Shown here: in pieces, positions 34,301 through 46,199 of the stretch
How positions within the stretch are numbered: the stretch's first letter is position 1
Layout: each line of letters opens with the position of its first letter
From: Prosopocoilus inquinatus
Lineage: Eukaryota > Arthropoda > Insecta > Coleoptera > Lucanidae
Assembly: GCA_036172665.1 (NCBI GenBank)
Contig: CM069872.1
Coordinates: 52,004,101 to 52,068,100 of the forward strand
Direction of reading: 5' to 3'
DNA: 64,000 nt
Position numbers and translations under genes: made by a program
The notes under the pieces: generated by a model
Databases searched by the model: none
Told to the model about the DNA's origin: nothing
Seen by the model: the letters and a program-made list of their open reading frames with translations, nothing else

Positions 34301-37300
34301 TAGCCGCGTCGTCTACTCAATCAATGACATCCTCAACGACATCATCGAACACTTCAAGATTCCGGAAAGCGAAGTGGCGGCGAGCATTAAGGAATTCAAG
34401 CCGGTCGAAACCAACGCACCCGAAGACATCTGGGAGCCTAGGAACCTGAGCGAGTACATTTGTAAGGGCGGGGGGGATGAATTCGGCGAGACCAAGTCGG
34501 CGACGTCGCCCGCGGTGGCGGCGATCCACGAGATCTTCCTCTTACCAAAAACGGACGTCATAGTCGTCTTGGAACTGGAAGACGTCCCCGTTGTGCTCCT
34601 GAAGACCACCCTCGAAATGACCATGTACGATTGGTCGTCGATGTTGAACTGCACTTGCGAGATCACCATCCAGGCCAACTACTTCAACGAAGACGTCCAG
34701 AATTGGGAGCCGATCATCGACCCCGTCATGCTCGACGAGTACGAATACAAAATGTGGGAGGTAAATGTGAAAGTCTTCCAAGACAAATCGCTGCCGATGT
34801 TGAACCATCCGGAGGGTAAGCCGCGGAAGGACGCCGGTGGTAAAGACAACAAGAAAAGCGCGTCGTCTTCATCCACGGAGGAAGAGGAAGATTCCGGTGA
34901 CGACATGGTCTACCTACAACCAACAAATACGTTCCACAACAGAAGCAACATGAAAGTCAAGACGAGCCTGTCGACGTTCCTCGATGATACCGACTCGGAG
35001 AACGAGGACGGGACGATGGAGAAGCTGGCGTCCGCCATTTCAGATCTTTTCACGGGGTAAGTCCCGAGATGAGATGAGTGGCGTTCCTCGTGAAATCGTT
35101 TTGCTTTGCAGCGACTGGAACGAAAGCGACGGGAGCGAATCCGAGCACTCGAGCGAAGGAGAGGAGGAATCCGAGGACGACGTCAAGATGAAGCCAACGG
35201 ACGCGGGGGCCGAACAGGCGGCGAACTACAAGAAATCAACCTACGTCTTGGTGGACGCCAAGGACATCCTGAACATCACGCTCACCCCGACGTTCCTTAA
35301 ACTTCTGAACGAGCTCTTCACCGTTTACTCCAACAAGACACTGTCGATCGTCAGCAATAAGAAGACGATCAACCTTGTTAACGACATCGGCCCCCACACC
35401 AAAATCGAGCTCTTCGAGAATAGGGGCGCGAGAAACGCGGAGAACAGCGTGCTCATGTGCTCCAAGACTTACGAGATGCAAGACTCCTGCCCGAACAGCC
35501 CTACGAAGAATTTGTACGGCGGCGCTTCGGAATTTAGCGAAGACACCAACGAGGACAGGGACAGGTTTGGCTACTACACCCACAGGAAACTGCGGGGTCA
35601 TCTAAATTTAACTCTTGCAGTTACACCGACGAGATCAGTAAAAACGACGTGGAACTCGGCTACGATTCCGAGGCGACGTCGAGCCTCGAATTCCCGAGCA
35701 GCACGACGCCCTTGCTCTACGAAAAAATTAACAGGCACCACCTCAAGATACACGTGCCGGGGTTCCAACCCCTGCAAACCAGCTGCCCCAAGAAAACCTG
35801 GCGGAAACTCATGAGGCTGCACTCGCTCTCTTCCAACCAGATTTATTATTTGGTGGCGCGGCATAAGATCGGGAAGCACGGGAGGACGGTGGTGATCAGT
35901 TCGCCATTGCAGGTACTCGAGGATCCCCGCCTTCACCGAAGCCACCGCAGTTTTCGTTTTTCAGATTCGCAACGAGACTTGCTTCGCCCTCAGCGTCCTC
36001 TATGAGCCTTCGATCTTGCAGCAGATGAATTTGGAGCCGGTTGGGGACATAACGAATCCGTTCGAGACCACCATGAGAATCGCCGTGTTGGAACCACACG
36101 AACGTTACAGCGTACCTCTTCATATAGCCTATCATTGCAAGCTCTTCATTCAACCGGCCTACGCTGAGTGAGTCTTTGTTGGCCAACAAAGCGCCCTCCT
36201 TCGAATTCTCATGTTTCAGAGGCCATTACCTATCCGATTGCGGCATCTGGTGGCAGGACCTGGCGAACGAATTGGACACGGCGCACAATTTCCACTGCAG
36301 CCCCAAGAGCAACTCAAACCTGGAGGTGTTTTCTCTGCGCGTCATGCTCAAGCGCAACGTCGACTCGAAAAAATCGCACGCCCACTTCATCCCCAACTAC
36401 GTCATCCACCTGCTGCCCCCCTTGATACTTCACAATTTCCTGCCGTACACCCTCGAAGTGCAGAACGTGGATCTCAAGCAGCACATGAAGGTCGAACCGG
36501 GCGAGTCGTCCAGCGCTTACTCCCTAAACCTCTCCAAGGACCAGAAACTCCAGATCAAAGTGTGCTATTCGAACCTGGTGTGGAGCGGCAACTTGAATTT
36601 GACGACGCACCTCGACGAAAAAGTCATCCACCTTTCTTCCGAAGTTAAAGGCGACGATAGTCTCAAACACCTGGCGGTGCACGTGAAGACGGACAGGGAG
36701 GGTAGCTGCAACATCTTCTTCTACACGCCGTATTGGATTGTAAATAAAACGGGGCTGCCCCTTCACGTCAAGGTAAGTCGCTAGCGTTTTCCAACAACTC
36801 TCTCCCCTCATTGTGAAAACTAAAAGGTTAAAATTGCATCAAATCACATCGAATTACCTGATCTGAGAAAAAGTGATCATATGGTTAAATCCGACCGTTT
36901 CATTTCACTTATCGCAGTCTAAATTCCAACAGGCGTCCTCCGCCAATGTAATCTACGAAACCTCCAGCGAAGACATCCTGCTTTTCTCGTACAAACGACA
37001 CGGCAAGCAAACGGTGAACCTCAGAGTTTACGAATCTGATTGGTCTAACGATTTCGGGGTGGAATGCGCGGGTACGACCGGCCTGGTCGTCTGCAAGGAC
37101 AACGAAAGGAAAAAGCGCTACTCCTTCTTGCTGTCCGTGAAGCTGTCGCAAATGTGTCCGAGGTTCACGAAGATCGTCACGCTTTCGCCCAACTTCCTGG
37201 TGATGAATGGCACCGGTAAAACTCTGAGGTATGTACATCCGAAATGTATTGAGGGGGTTACGCAAAAAAATCTGTTTCTCAGGTTCATGGAACAAAACGA

Positions 37301-40300
37301 GAAGACTGATTTGTGGATCGACCTCCAACCGGGACAGTGCGTTCCGTTCTGGCCGGAAACCTCCTCGATGCAGATGTGCGTTAAATACAGGGACAGCAAA
37401 GCGTCGTCGCAGCCCTTCTTCATTTCAACCAATCACCACACTGTCTTACGCATGGATAAAGGAGTAGGCAACTCGACGCTCACTGACTAAAGACACTTGA
37501 ATTACGCCCGCTTGATTTCAGAGCGCCATCTGCGTCGATGTGAGCGGGGGAAGAACGGATTGTTTCCGCATTGTCTTCAACAAGTACAAAGAGGGCGACG
37601 CACCGGTTTTAGTTAAAAACTTATGCGCCGATTTGTTCTTGAAGATCCAACAACAAGGACAGGGCCAGGTCACTTTATTAAATCCATTCCACTCGCTTTT
37701 ATATACCTGGGATGACCCCACGAAAACCAGACAGCTCGTCTGGAACGTCTACAATAATAAGGGCTTCGGATTTCACGTCGACATCCTAAAAGACTGGTGA
37801 GTGTTTTTCGGAAAAATCGAAAACTCAAAGCCTAATTCTATTGGCTTTGTTTCTTGGGGAAGTCCAAACTCCTTCCTTAGAACTTAATAATACGGTTGGC
37901 TCTTGCAGTTATGGAGAAGAAAAAATAAATTTCCACAGCGTGGCTCCCGGAAATGCCAGTCAGATTTCACCCCCGAGTTCCAGCAGCGATGATTCGGATA
38001 GTTGCGATAGTGTCAAGACAACCCTCAATAAGAAAGTGCGTCGCGATAAGATAGCGATTTACTGGGTTTGTTTCCGCGACGGTCTTCAAAAAGTCCTGCT
38101 CTTCACGCAAGACCAGCGAGTCTACAATGAGATTTTGAGCGGGGCCTTCATGGATCAGTGCGATATCGAAGGCCTCGGGTCCCTGTGCGGCATCGGGGTG
38201 TCGATTTTCACCCCCAATTGTCTCACCAAAGAACACATCTACCTATCGCTGGTGGACGCTCCTGCGATTTGGGAGGTGAACGTGGGGCACAAGTGGAAAA
38301 CCCTGACGTTAGAGCTGGCGTCCTGGATCGAGGACAAGTACAGGCTGCCGTACAAGAAGTGCCAGCTCAAGGACTACATCCACATCGACTTCGAAAAGAT
38401 GTTCATGTTGAAACCGTTTTACGCAGAGCTGAGGCGGACTTACAACCCCGCGTTTTACCTGCAGCTGAGGAAATCGGCCAATCACCTCTACGTGAACTGC
38501 AAGGTCCAATCCGTGCAGGCCGATAATAAGCAGTGCTCGTCGAACGACTCGATCATACTTCACCCCTTGCCGATGGACGCGATGAAGGTCGCGCCTGCCC
38601 TCGAGTTCTCTTGCTTCAAGAGCAACTTCAAGGACGTCGACGTCTACAAGCAAATCCAGCTCCACGTCGAGGATTTATATGTGAGCATCGAGAGCGACTT
38701 GATTTTGCAATTGTCGAAGCTGCTCAAGGGTAGCAGGAAGTGTAACAAGGCGGAAGGTCCGTTGCTCTACAGGGGTGACTTGGGTTTAATTCGTGCGCCC
38801 CTCGTCCTACCACCATCTTCCAAGGTACGTCTATGTTGCGTGTGTAGGCGAAGGAGGTGCTTTTTCGTTTGCTTGATTGTCTACGTGGATTGTATATTTG
38901 GAATCTCTCGCTTAAGCACGATGTATGTACAGGGTTTTATTACTTTTCACATTCTAACAAAAACACTAACAATTAACGGAGCAACTCGAGACGTTCGCTT
39001 TAACTTTGTGATTATATTTTGACATGCGCCAACGCTCTGACCTGCGCGCCCTCTGCTATGATTCTCTCCAACGCCAAGAGCGCACTCGTTCGGGCCACCT
39101 CGTCATAATCCGCGCACATTTTGCGAACTTCTCTGAACAGTTTGCGCTTTGAATTCTAAAAAGTTAAAACGAGTCAATTTCAGGATGACCAAGCGGCTAA
39201 AGCGCTCATCGAAAACCTCCACGTGTCTCAGATGGGGGTGCAGCTCAATATCTCGCATAAGAACCGGGCGTTGTTCAACAGCGACGGTTACCCGGTCACC
39301 AAAATCTTGGACTATTTGTTTCCGGCGAATCTCTCCCCGTACATGCCAGGCGAAGGCGTGCGCCATAAGTAAGTGGTGTCGCCCCGCGCTTTTAAAATAC
39401 AAAAAAAAGCACTTGCAGGATCAACCCCTTGGAAATAATCGACACCAAGAAGACTTTCGTGAGCGTCCTGTCTGACATGTGGGTGCACGTCTCGTCGCAG
39501 TTCTTACAGCAGTATTACTCGCAGGTTTTGGGCCAGCAAGTCCTGGTGAATCCCTACGCGATACAAGCAATACCAACCAGTGAGGTTAGTACTACCAACT
39601 TCGTCCCAACATGGCAATCAATGACGCCGCAACTTGCAGAAAACCATCGGCGATTGCGAGAAAATCGCAAACGTGGTTCTGTTCGGCTGTCGCTGCTTCC
39701 TGGGACACGTCAACATGTCATCCGCCGCCCTTGAACAGTGCATCATGGATATCTTCGCCAATCAAAACATGGAGAACCTTCAGCGAATCAGGCGGCACAG
39801 TTCCTATCACAAGTCGAGCACGATCCCGAAGAGCGTGGTGGCTTCCTCGAAGAGTTTCAATCCCGGCGTCGTCCTGGCACTCGAACAGATCATCACCAAA
39901 AATCAAAGTGGTATGCAATTCAATTCAATTTTCGCGCGCTCGAGTTTTTTTCTAACTTCGTGTTTCGGATGTTTCGGGGGGGCGTTGCCACGACTACGCA
40001 ACGCACATGTTACTCATGGAACTTTTGAACAGATAAAACAGCGACATCCTACGATCGTTTTTTGTTAATCACCACGACGACATCCACAATCCTAAAACTA
40101 AACTAAACGTCATTAATTTAGCAGGTCTTCAATGCGACGGCGAGGTATTTTTCCGGGGCACGGGCAAAGCGCTCTACTCTCTCATAACGCGCCATCCCGA
40201 CGACAAATCCAACAGCGTCCAGGTCGCCCTGGAGGCCCTGAGGCGAGCCAGCATCCTCGGAGAGCCCGTGCGAATTCACCAAAGGGTCACCAGATACTGC

Positions 40301-41304
40301 AACACCTATCTGGTATTTTACTAAATCCGTTTATTTAAGAGAAGGAAAGGGTTGCATTTATATGGGCCATTTGCACCACTTTCAGTTAAAATTTAAGCTC
40401 CACTTAACTCCATAGAAATAATTATTGTAACAAACGTTTCTATGGAGTTAAGTGGACCTTAAATTTTAACTGAAAGTGGTGCAAATGGCCCTAAGACATA
40501 GAGATTATAAGATAGAGAGAACCCTGAGACGAGGGGGTGTAATCATGTCCCTCTCACTCTTGATTATTGCCGTATTTTGCGTCTCGTTCATTCGTTTCAA
40601 GAAGCGTCTTATGTTTATATCATTGCCATGGCAACGAGCAAATTTTTCGCAGAGTTCGCCTGTTTCCATGGCAACGATGCTTCACACAACACTTCTTGAA
40701 ATGGATGAACGAAACGCAAGATATGTCAATAATCATGAGTAAGAGAGATCCCACGCAACGGTTTGTTTCCAGGGGTTGAAACCGTTCTCCATTTACGAAT
40801 CGATGGGGCACCATCTCCTCGAAACCGTCGCGAACAACAGGTTCATACACGACACGTACTGGGCGCACTCGGCCACCGATAAAACCGGCAAATCGATTCT
40901 GTTAATTAGTCTGGAGTAAGTTTTGTCCGACGTTGAAATTGAATTGTATTAACCGGTCGAGTTACGCAGGCACGTCATACGCATTAACAAATGCCGACTT
41001 TGGGGCCACTGGGAGTTGGAGTGGGCCCTGGACTTGGACGACGTCGTATCCGTGCCTCAAGTTACCTCAAATGAATTAATATTTAACATAAGACAGGTAG
41101 GGGGAGGAGGGCTGGTTTGAGCTCCGCATGGTTATTGTCGGGGGTGTTTTTCTGTTTTAGGGTGAAGTCAACTTCGAAAACTCGAGCGGGAAACTGACGG
41201 TTGCCGGCCACAAGGAGATGCTGATTTGGCTGCAGGAGAAAGTGGAGCAGGCCATGGTGGTCAGCATGGAGGATAAATCGTGGGCTGTCACCGACAACAA
41301 CTGA
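25392..41304 (+). CDS. Vps13: VPS13 family bridge-like lipid-transfer protein
   Basis: VPS13 proteins form a long hydrophobic groove that moves bulk lipid between organelles at contact sites. Thirty-three exons begin 25392-25532, 28415-28812, 29135-29331, 29390-29838, 29914-30025, 30081-30415, 30483-30673, 30733-31014, 31068-31340, 31403-31535, 31598-31828, 31879-32021, 32087-32393, 32448-32627, 32687-32876, 32935-33062, 33130-33653 and 33710-35056. They continue 35112-35564, 35621-35912, 35965-36167, 36220-36772, 36918-37228, 37283-37463, 37522-37796, 37909-38824, 39184-39368, 39419-39584, 39640-39910, 40125-40312, 40773-40915, 40970-41096 and 41161-41304. Total 9969 nt (3322 aa), with phases consistent throughout. 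The N-terminal chorein domain has LLGKYVVDLDTENL and LPIEVKAGTIGKVWLQIP. The VAB adaptor-binding region is about residues 2005-2610 (YTPYWIVNKTGLPL, LLYTWDDPTKT). An acidic serine-rich linker lies near 1790-1890. A PH-like end is about 3186-3322. Closest in feel to VPS13A/C; the C-terminal glycine-rich region is degenerate. Confidence 0.92.
26610..27001. repeat. Tandem repeats in Vps13 intron 1 (TTTGTTTGACACTTT units)
   Basis: Units containing GTTTGTTTGACACTTTCTTT followed by CAAAACGAAAGCTGAAAAAT and ATCGATTTTGTC recur at about 26630, 26675, 26730, 26835 and 26890. A larger block (26756-26841) including GTAACGACAGTGTTG is repeated at 26911-27001, a period of about 155 bp. Non-coding. Confidence 0.8.
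27120..27995 (+). repeat. Dispersed GCGATCGTCGTTTGTTT motif cluster in Vps13 intron 1
   Basis: The motif GCGATCGTCRTTTGTTT or a one-to-two-base variant occurs at about 27127, 27196, 27442, 27551, 27627 and 27973, within pyrimidine-rich DNA (CTTTTTCGTTTTTC-type runs). All copies are in the same orientation, strand-matched to the gene. Spacing is irregular, so this is not a simple tandem array. Function unknown. Confidence 0.7.
28203..28324. mobile_element. MITE (AGGCGTTTACGATAATTGGAG) just before Vps13 exon 2
   Basis: The left end AGGCGTTTACGATAATTGGA is matched by the right end TCCAATTATCGTAAACGCCT. ATT on both sides suggests a 3-bp target duplication. It ends about 90 bp before the exon 2 acceptor at 28414. 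Confidence 0.85.
40363..40491. mobile_element. MITE (GGGCCATTTGCACCAC) in Vps13 intron 30
   Basis: A near-perfect palindrome with ends GGGCCATTTGCACCACTTTC and GAAAGTGGTGCAAATGGCCC and central AACTCCATAGAAA / TTTCTATGGAGTT arms. Same family as the outer element at 19979-20252. It lies in the intron between 40313 and 40772. Confidence 0.9.
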
Positions 41305-41355
41305 TGAATATATCTATTTTTGTGCTTGAAGTACCTACGATGTTTATTTGTTCAC

Positions 41356-41361
41356 AATAAA
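41356..41361 (+). terminator. Poly(A) signal AATAAA for Vps13
   Basis: The canonical hexamer lies 52 bp after the Vps13 stop codon. It is the first such signal downstream and fits a short 3' UTR. Confidence 0.6.
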
Positions 41362-41838
41362 ACCTATTCCTTTAATCGTGCGCCGCGATTTAATTTTCTA
41401 TTTTCCGTTTAGTCGTTAACAAATTGCAGCGGCGGACAGCTTACTTTCGAACAATTTAAAATAAGCCCGCCAAAAGCATAGAACGTCATTGGCTGTTTCA
41501 TGTCCGCAAACAATCGCTCAAACCTTGCAGATAAAACAGCGACATCCTACGATCGCTTTTTGATCTGACCATTGCAACAAAAATTTTTTTTTACAAACCT
41601 TGCGTTTGTAAATTACGTCCGTCGCAAATAATTCGTTGTAAATAAAATAATTAAGCTAAATACAATTAGTACGATGTAAATTTAAGGCAAGGAACTGCTT
41701 TATACACAAGAAAACGGAAACAACGATCATAATTAAAAGATAAACACAGTTTGAGTTGGCATTGCTGCGGTCAAGGACAACTGCGGCTAACTTCACAATT
41801 GATTTGATAAACATAACCTACCAGCTGTACGTATAAAA

Positions 41839-42826
41839 ATGAGCGGCGAAGTTTCGAAGAAATACACGTGCATTAACTGCGCAAAACCAGTCGATGAATT
41901 ATACAGGAAGTACAGCTCCTCTGTGCTCAAACTGACAAAGTGCGTAAGTAATTATTTAACCCCCATCCCTCACAAACAGTGCACGAGCTCTTGTTGCAGC
42001 AATTTTGCAATAATATAGCCGACAAGTACATTGAATGTGATACAATTATAATCATAATCGACTTGGTACTGCTAAGCAAAGAGGCGTACAGACACGTTTT
42101 ATGTAACACCGACTTCAAGGTATTTAATTTCTTTTATCCAAATTGACTCGCGTACGTGAACGCATGTGATTTATTTAAGGCGCATTGGAAGCTGGCTCTG
42201 CTTCTGCACATCATAGAAGCCTACTACGAATGGACGGCCAATTCCATCAACTATTACAAGTCCGAGGAAAAACTCTCCGTCAGTCTCAACAAGTTCGCGA
42301 CGAGCGACTTCGCATTCTACAGAATTTGCTTGATGCTGTGCCTGCGTGAGTTCCAGCGCCGTTACAATCATAGCGCGTGTTAAAAAATGTTCGTTGCTCT
42401 CTTTAGGAACCGCGTGCTTTATGAGCACGGTGTTTTTGCTGACGAGGTTCTACGACCGCCGTCGTCAAGTGCGGAAAACCTGCACCGAATCTCTGCTTGA
42501 GGTTTGGAAGAGCATGATCCTGTCCAGCTTCGGCTTGTTTCTGTTCCTGCCCGCTTTGATTTGGGGCAGCGAAGAGATCCAGGATTATAATTTGTCGTTC
42601 GTGGTGTTCTACACGACTTTGTCGCAGCTGTTTGCCTACAAAGGTAATCATAGCGAAGCTAAAAATTCGAATGAAAATGATTGTGTTTGCAGTTATGAAC
42701 GACTGTTCGAAGATGTGGTCGATTTTCGTCATCTTGGTGTCGCACTTTCTCATCAAGACTTACACTATAAAGTACATCGCAATATATCTGATTGGAGTGA
42801 TTAGGGGTTATTACATTTATGATTAA
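41839..42826 (+). CDS. Arv1: ARV1 sterol/lipid homeostasis protein
   Basis: Conserved ER membrane protein required for normal sterol and sphingolipid distribution. Five exons: 41839-41943, 42000-42119, 42180-42345, 42407-42643, 42693-42826 (762 nt, 253 aa; human about 271 aa). The N-terminal zinc-binding Arv1 homology domain shows CINCAKPVDELYRKYSS followed by KCQFCNNIADKYIECD, with the paired cysteines of the family. Several hydrophobic segments follow, consistent with a multi-pass protein. The start ATG is the first of the exon and has an adenine at -3. The gene lies 535 bp after Vps13 on the same strand. An AATAAA at 42846, 20 bp after the stop, is the likely poly(A) signal. Confidence 0.95.
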
Positions 42827-42845
42827 TAGTTATTTATTGTTGTTA

Positions 42846-42851
42846 AATAAA
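42846..42851 (+). terminator. Poly(A) signal AATAAA for Arv1
   Basis: The hexamer lies 20 bp beyond the Arv1 stop codon, so the 3' UTR would be very short. Confidence 0.55.
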
Positions 42852-43197
42852 TTGGACAGAGTATTTTTAATGTGTTTAAATTGTTGTAGTTGTAGCCTTC
42901 GTGTTTTATAGGGAACGAAAGACGTTCGATTTTTGACTTTCTTAATTTCATTTCGTTTCTTCTTTTCTTCAAAAAAAGACAGGAATTGGCACACTTTTCT
43001 TTCGGTACAAACAAAAACGGCCGCAAACACATCTTTTAAATGTGAAGGAGGTCCGCGTGTGCCTCCTGTAACTGCTAGTGTCCTATCTGCGTATTTTTAA
43101 TTCGATGTTCCATCTGCGCCTTGTCACCATGGCAACGCGTGCTTATAAACAACTCGATGTCAAACGATCCGTTCAAAACACAGGCAAGTAAAAAAAA

Positions 43198-45360
43198 ATG
43201 TTTGGCGTGAAAGAAAACGAATGCGTCGGATTCGATTCGATCTGGAAGGTCAAAAGGTATCAATTCTTCCGTGGTAATCAAATAATTTGGCACTAAAAAG
43301 AAATCTGCAGGGTTTACAGCGCAGGAAGCACCCAAACTTCGGCATACCAACGGAAAGACGCCGGCACAGATGTTACTGCAAGCGTAGATTGCCAGGTGGG
43401 TGCCCCCCATCCCCTGCGTTAAACAATTCGCGTTTTATTTCTTCAATAATGTTCTGTTTTAAGACGCAAACCGACGACGCGTGCCCCCCTACCCCACGTT
43501 AAACAATTCGCGTTTTATTTCTTTAATAATGTTCTGCTTTAAGACCCAAACCGACGACGCGTGCCCCCCTTCCCCGCGTTAAACAATTCGCGGTTTATTT
43601 CTTCAATAACGTTCTGCTTTAAGACCCAAACCGACGACGCGTGCCCCTCGAACAACGCGAACGAAACAGACTTGCAAAAATTATCTGCTTGGATGAATAA
43701 GATTTACCCGACTGTCTCGAAGGAGCTAAACGAGGCCACAAACAGCCAAGCCTTCAAAAACTACAAGATGTTGTCATCACAAGACCCAATCGGGGCCAAT
43801 GCGAAATTAATGCAGACTTTGAAGGTGTGCGCCGAAGCCGGAGACTCGGTACTTACTATGGAACTTTGCTTTTGTATTTCAGCTCGCATTAAATTCACGT
43901 GTTGGGGTTTTTTGTTTTTAGGCATGGAAAGTGGGGGCTTTATCTTGGAATTGCACGGGGAATACCCTGGCAGTCGCTTGTAACCGTGCACACAAAACCT
44001 GGTGCCATCATCCCGGCTTGGTTTCACTGTATACCTTTAACAGAAATAATAAATTCCCGACCGCCCCACGCAAGAAGCTGTTAACAGAAACCTGCGTGAC
44101 CGTGACTTGCTTTCACCCGACGTTGCCGGCGGTGATTGCCGCAGGGACTTACTCAGGTAAAGCCCCCTTCTTACCTCCAAATACAAAACAAATGATTATA
44201 GCATTTTAACAGGTGTTATAACGATATGGAACACGCAGTATGACGAAGGTGACAACATAATATGCAAAGTTAACGCACACGAAGAATATGTGACGCAAAT
44301 GTCTTGGATTACGGAGGGTAAAACCGTCGTGCTTGCCTCGTCAAGCCTCGACGGATACCTCAGCGTTTGGAATTTTAATTTAACAACGGCTTCGCTCACC
44401 ACGAAGCAGAAGTATCGTGTGAAAGCCCCACTTCTGGGGAAGATGCAGAGGGCAACGAACGTGTCGGAGGAGATTGCGAAGAAGAGCGCAAGGGGGATTA
44501 TAACATTCGATTTTTCTCCGTACATTCCAGACGTTTTTGTAGTCGGAGCCGAGGGTGGTTTGATAATTCAGTGTTCGACACTGGGAACGGCCCCCTTAAA
44601 AGGTATTATTCGCAACAATTAATTTTAAAAAAGAAAGAGTTGATTTAATGAGCGCAGGGAGCACGAAAGATTGTGCAGTGTCAGACCCTACATATCGCTA
44701 TTATGAAGGCCACCAAGGTGAAGTCGTCAAGGTTTTGTTCTCTCCGCATCGCAGGGAGATGTTTTTATCAAATGGGACTGACGGTGAGATTCGGATATAC
44801 ATCATGGGGCAGGTATGTTGAAGCTTAATCGACTAAGGCCTGATCTTACCACCTCCTGATAAATTTAACCATCGGTTAATATCCTAGGAAACCATTATCG
44901 GCACAAACGTTTCCAAAGATATTAACCGACGGTTACATTTATCAGGAAATGGTAAGATCGGGCCTTATTCAACACGTTGCTACCTGCTTTTTATTTATTT
45001 ATTTATTTCCTGTAGGATGAACCGGCGCAAGTGATTTTTGTAGAGAAGCCCCTCGCAAGCATTTCCTGGGTGCCCTACCACGACAAAATACTGACGGGAT
45101 GTGGGGCAAAAGGCGTATTAGAAATTTATAAACTGATAAGTGGAAGAGCGGTCGATGTTAAAGTGGAGGAGAAGATCGACGTATCGACGTTGACTCAGTT
45201 GGAATTAAATCGAGAAAGGTGGGGAATCCCGTGTTTAGTTTATTAAATTGGTAAGGAGACTCTTTTGTTTTGCAGGGCTTCAGTCGTGGCAGTTGGAAAC
45301 GCAAATGGAATGCTGCAGGTTTGGTCTGTTCCATGGAGCTGTTACAATTATGATGATTAA
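43198..45360 (+). CDS. DYNC2I2: WDR34/DYNC2I2-like dynein-2 intermediate chain
   Basis: WD40-repeat intermediate chain of cytoplasmic dynein-2, the retrograde motor of intraflagellar transport in cilia. Eight exons: 43198-43256, 43311-43395, 43624-43848, 43922-44156, 44213-44602, 44658-44812, 45016-45218, 45276-45360 (1437 nt, 478 aa; human about 536 aa). The N-terminal tail carries STQTS (exon 2) and TQTDDAC (start of exon 3), both resembling LC8 light-chain anchors. The remainder is WD repeats, e.g. VGALSWNCTGNTLAVAC, VTQMSWITEGKTVVLASSS, ITFDFSPYIPDVFVVGAEGG, KVLFSPHRREMFLSNGTDG and SISWVPYHDKILTGCG. The C-terminus is NGMLQVWSVPW. Acceptor choice for exon 3 is forced because two upstream duplicate acceptors lead to early stops. 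WDR60 or an axonemal intermediate chain are less likely alternatives. Confidence 0.82.
43399..43648 (+). repeat. Three tandem copies (about 80 bp) spanning intron 2 end and exon 3 start
   Basis: The unit contains TTAAACAATTCGCG, TTATTTCTTCAATAA, GTTCTGCTTTAAG and the coding start ACSCAAACCGACGACGCGTG. Landmarks occur at 43420, 43499 and 43579. Each copy carries a potential splice acceptor and the codons for TQTDDAC. Only the third copy continues into open frame; the first two reach TAA within 13 codons. Confidence 0.9.
44833..44967. mobile_element. MITE in DYNC2I2 intron 6
   Basis: Left TAAGGCCTGATCTTACCA pairs with right TGGTAAGATCGGGCCTTA, and the inner ATCGGTTAATATC pairs with GATATTAACCGACGG. 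It is about 135 bp and occupies most of the intron between 44813 and 45015. Confidence 0.85.
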
Positions 45361-45597
45361 TGTATTGCAACTATTTGTATGTACTTACATTACAATGCTA
45401 CATAAAAAAAATCATGCAAACAGATTCCGATAATCATTTACACTTTCATAAACCTTTAAAAGTGTAACAAGCAGCGAGGAAAACAAGTTATAAAAAGAGT
45501 AAGCGCAGAGAGTCTGGTTTTCACATGTAATTAACAATGTTGAAAGTCAAATTTTCTTTATGACAGTCACAAATGAGCAATATGTTAAATATTTTGT

Positions 45598-45603
45598 AAT
45601 AAA
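45598..45603 (+). terminator. Poly(A) signal AATAAA, candidate for DYNC2I2
   Basis: Overlapping hexamers at 45598 and 45602 lie about 240 bp after the stop codon of the dynein-2 intermediate chain. Confidence 0.4.
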
Positions 45604-45737
45604 TAAATGATCTGAGTGAAACTAATCGAGTTATTTTTGCGAAAACTAAAACGTTTGGTAACGGTTACTTTTTAAAAGGAAATTTCAAGTTTCAAAATTA
45701 CACAAAAATGATTGTTACAAAATAGAGGAGTAATAAA

Positions 45738-45844
45738 GGGCGCGTTCAGCGGCTGAGTTGCTTACTCAGCAATCGTTTGAAGACCTCAATGTGAGCCAAT
45801 CACAAACGACTGGTGAGTAAGCAACTCAGCCGCTGAACGCGCCC
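45738..45844. mobile_element. MITE of the GGGCGCGTTCAGCGG family
   Basis: Near-perfect ends GGGCGCGTTCAGCGGCTGAG and CTCAGCCGCTGAACGCGCCC with inner TTGCTTACTCAGCA-type arms. It is 107 bp long, and the cleanest copy in the window. Confidence 0.9.
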
Positions 45845-46199
45845 AATTATTTTGGTGGAAACAATTGAGAATTATGTCGTCGTTTTGCTGTACGTTTGAC
45901 AGCTTCTTCAGGAAAATTATAAACATAAAGGTTATCAAAGGAAACTAGAAAAAAGAACCGCGTTGTCAATAGAAACTAAATAAGTTGTCATTAAGGTAAA
46001 CTAACCAAGAACATATATATTTTTTTAATAATACTCTTTATTTCTTCAACTGTTTCACACAGGCGAAAAGAAACTTCCAAACAACAGTTTAAACTGACAG
46101 TAAATTGAAATCCTTTTTAAGAATCCGCAAAGCCTTTGCCAATTTAAATGATATTCTGCAGTTAAAAATAAAAAATATATATAAAATAGATATACAGGG

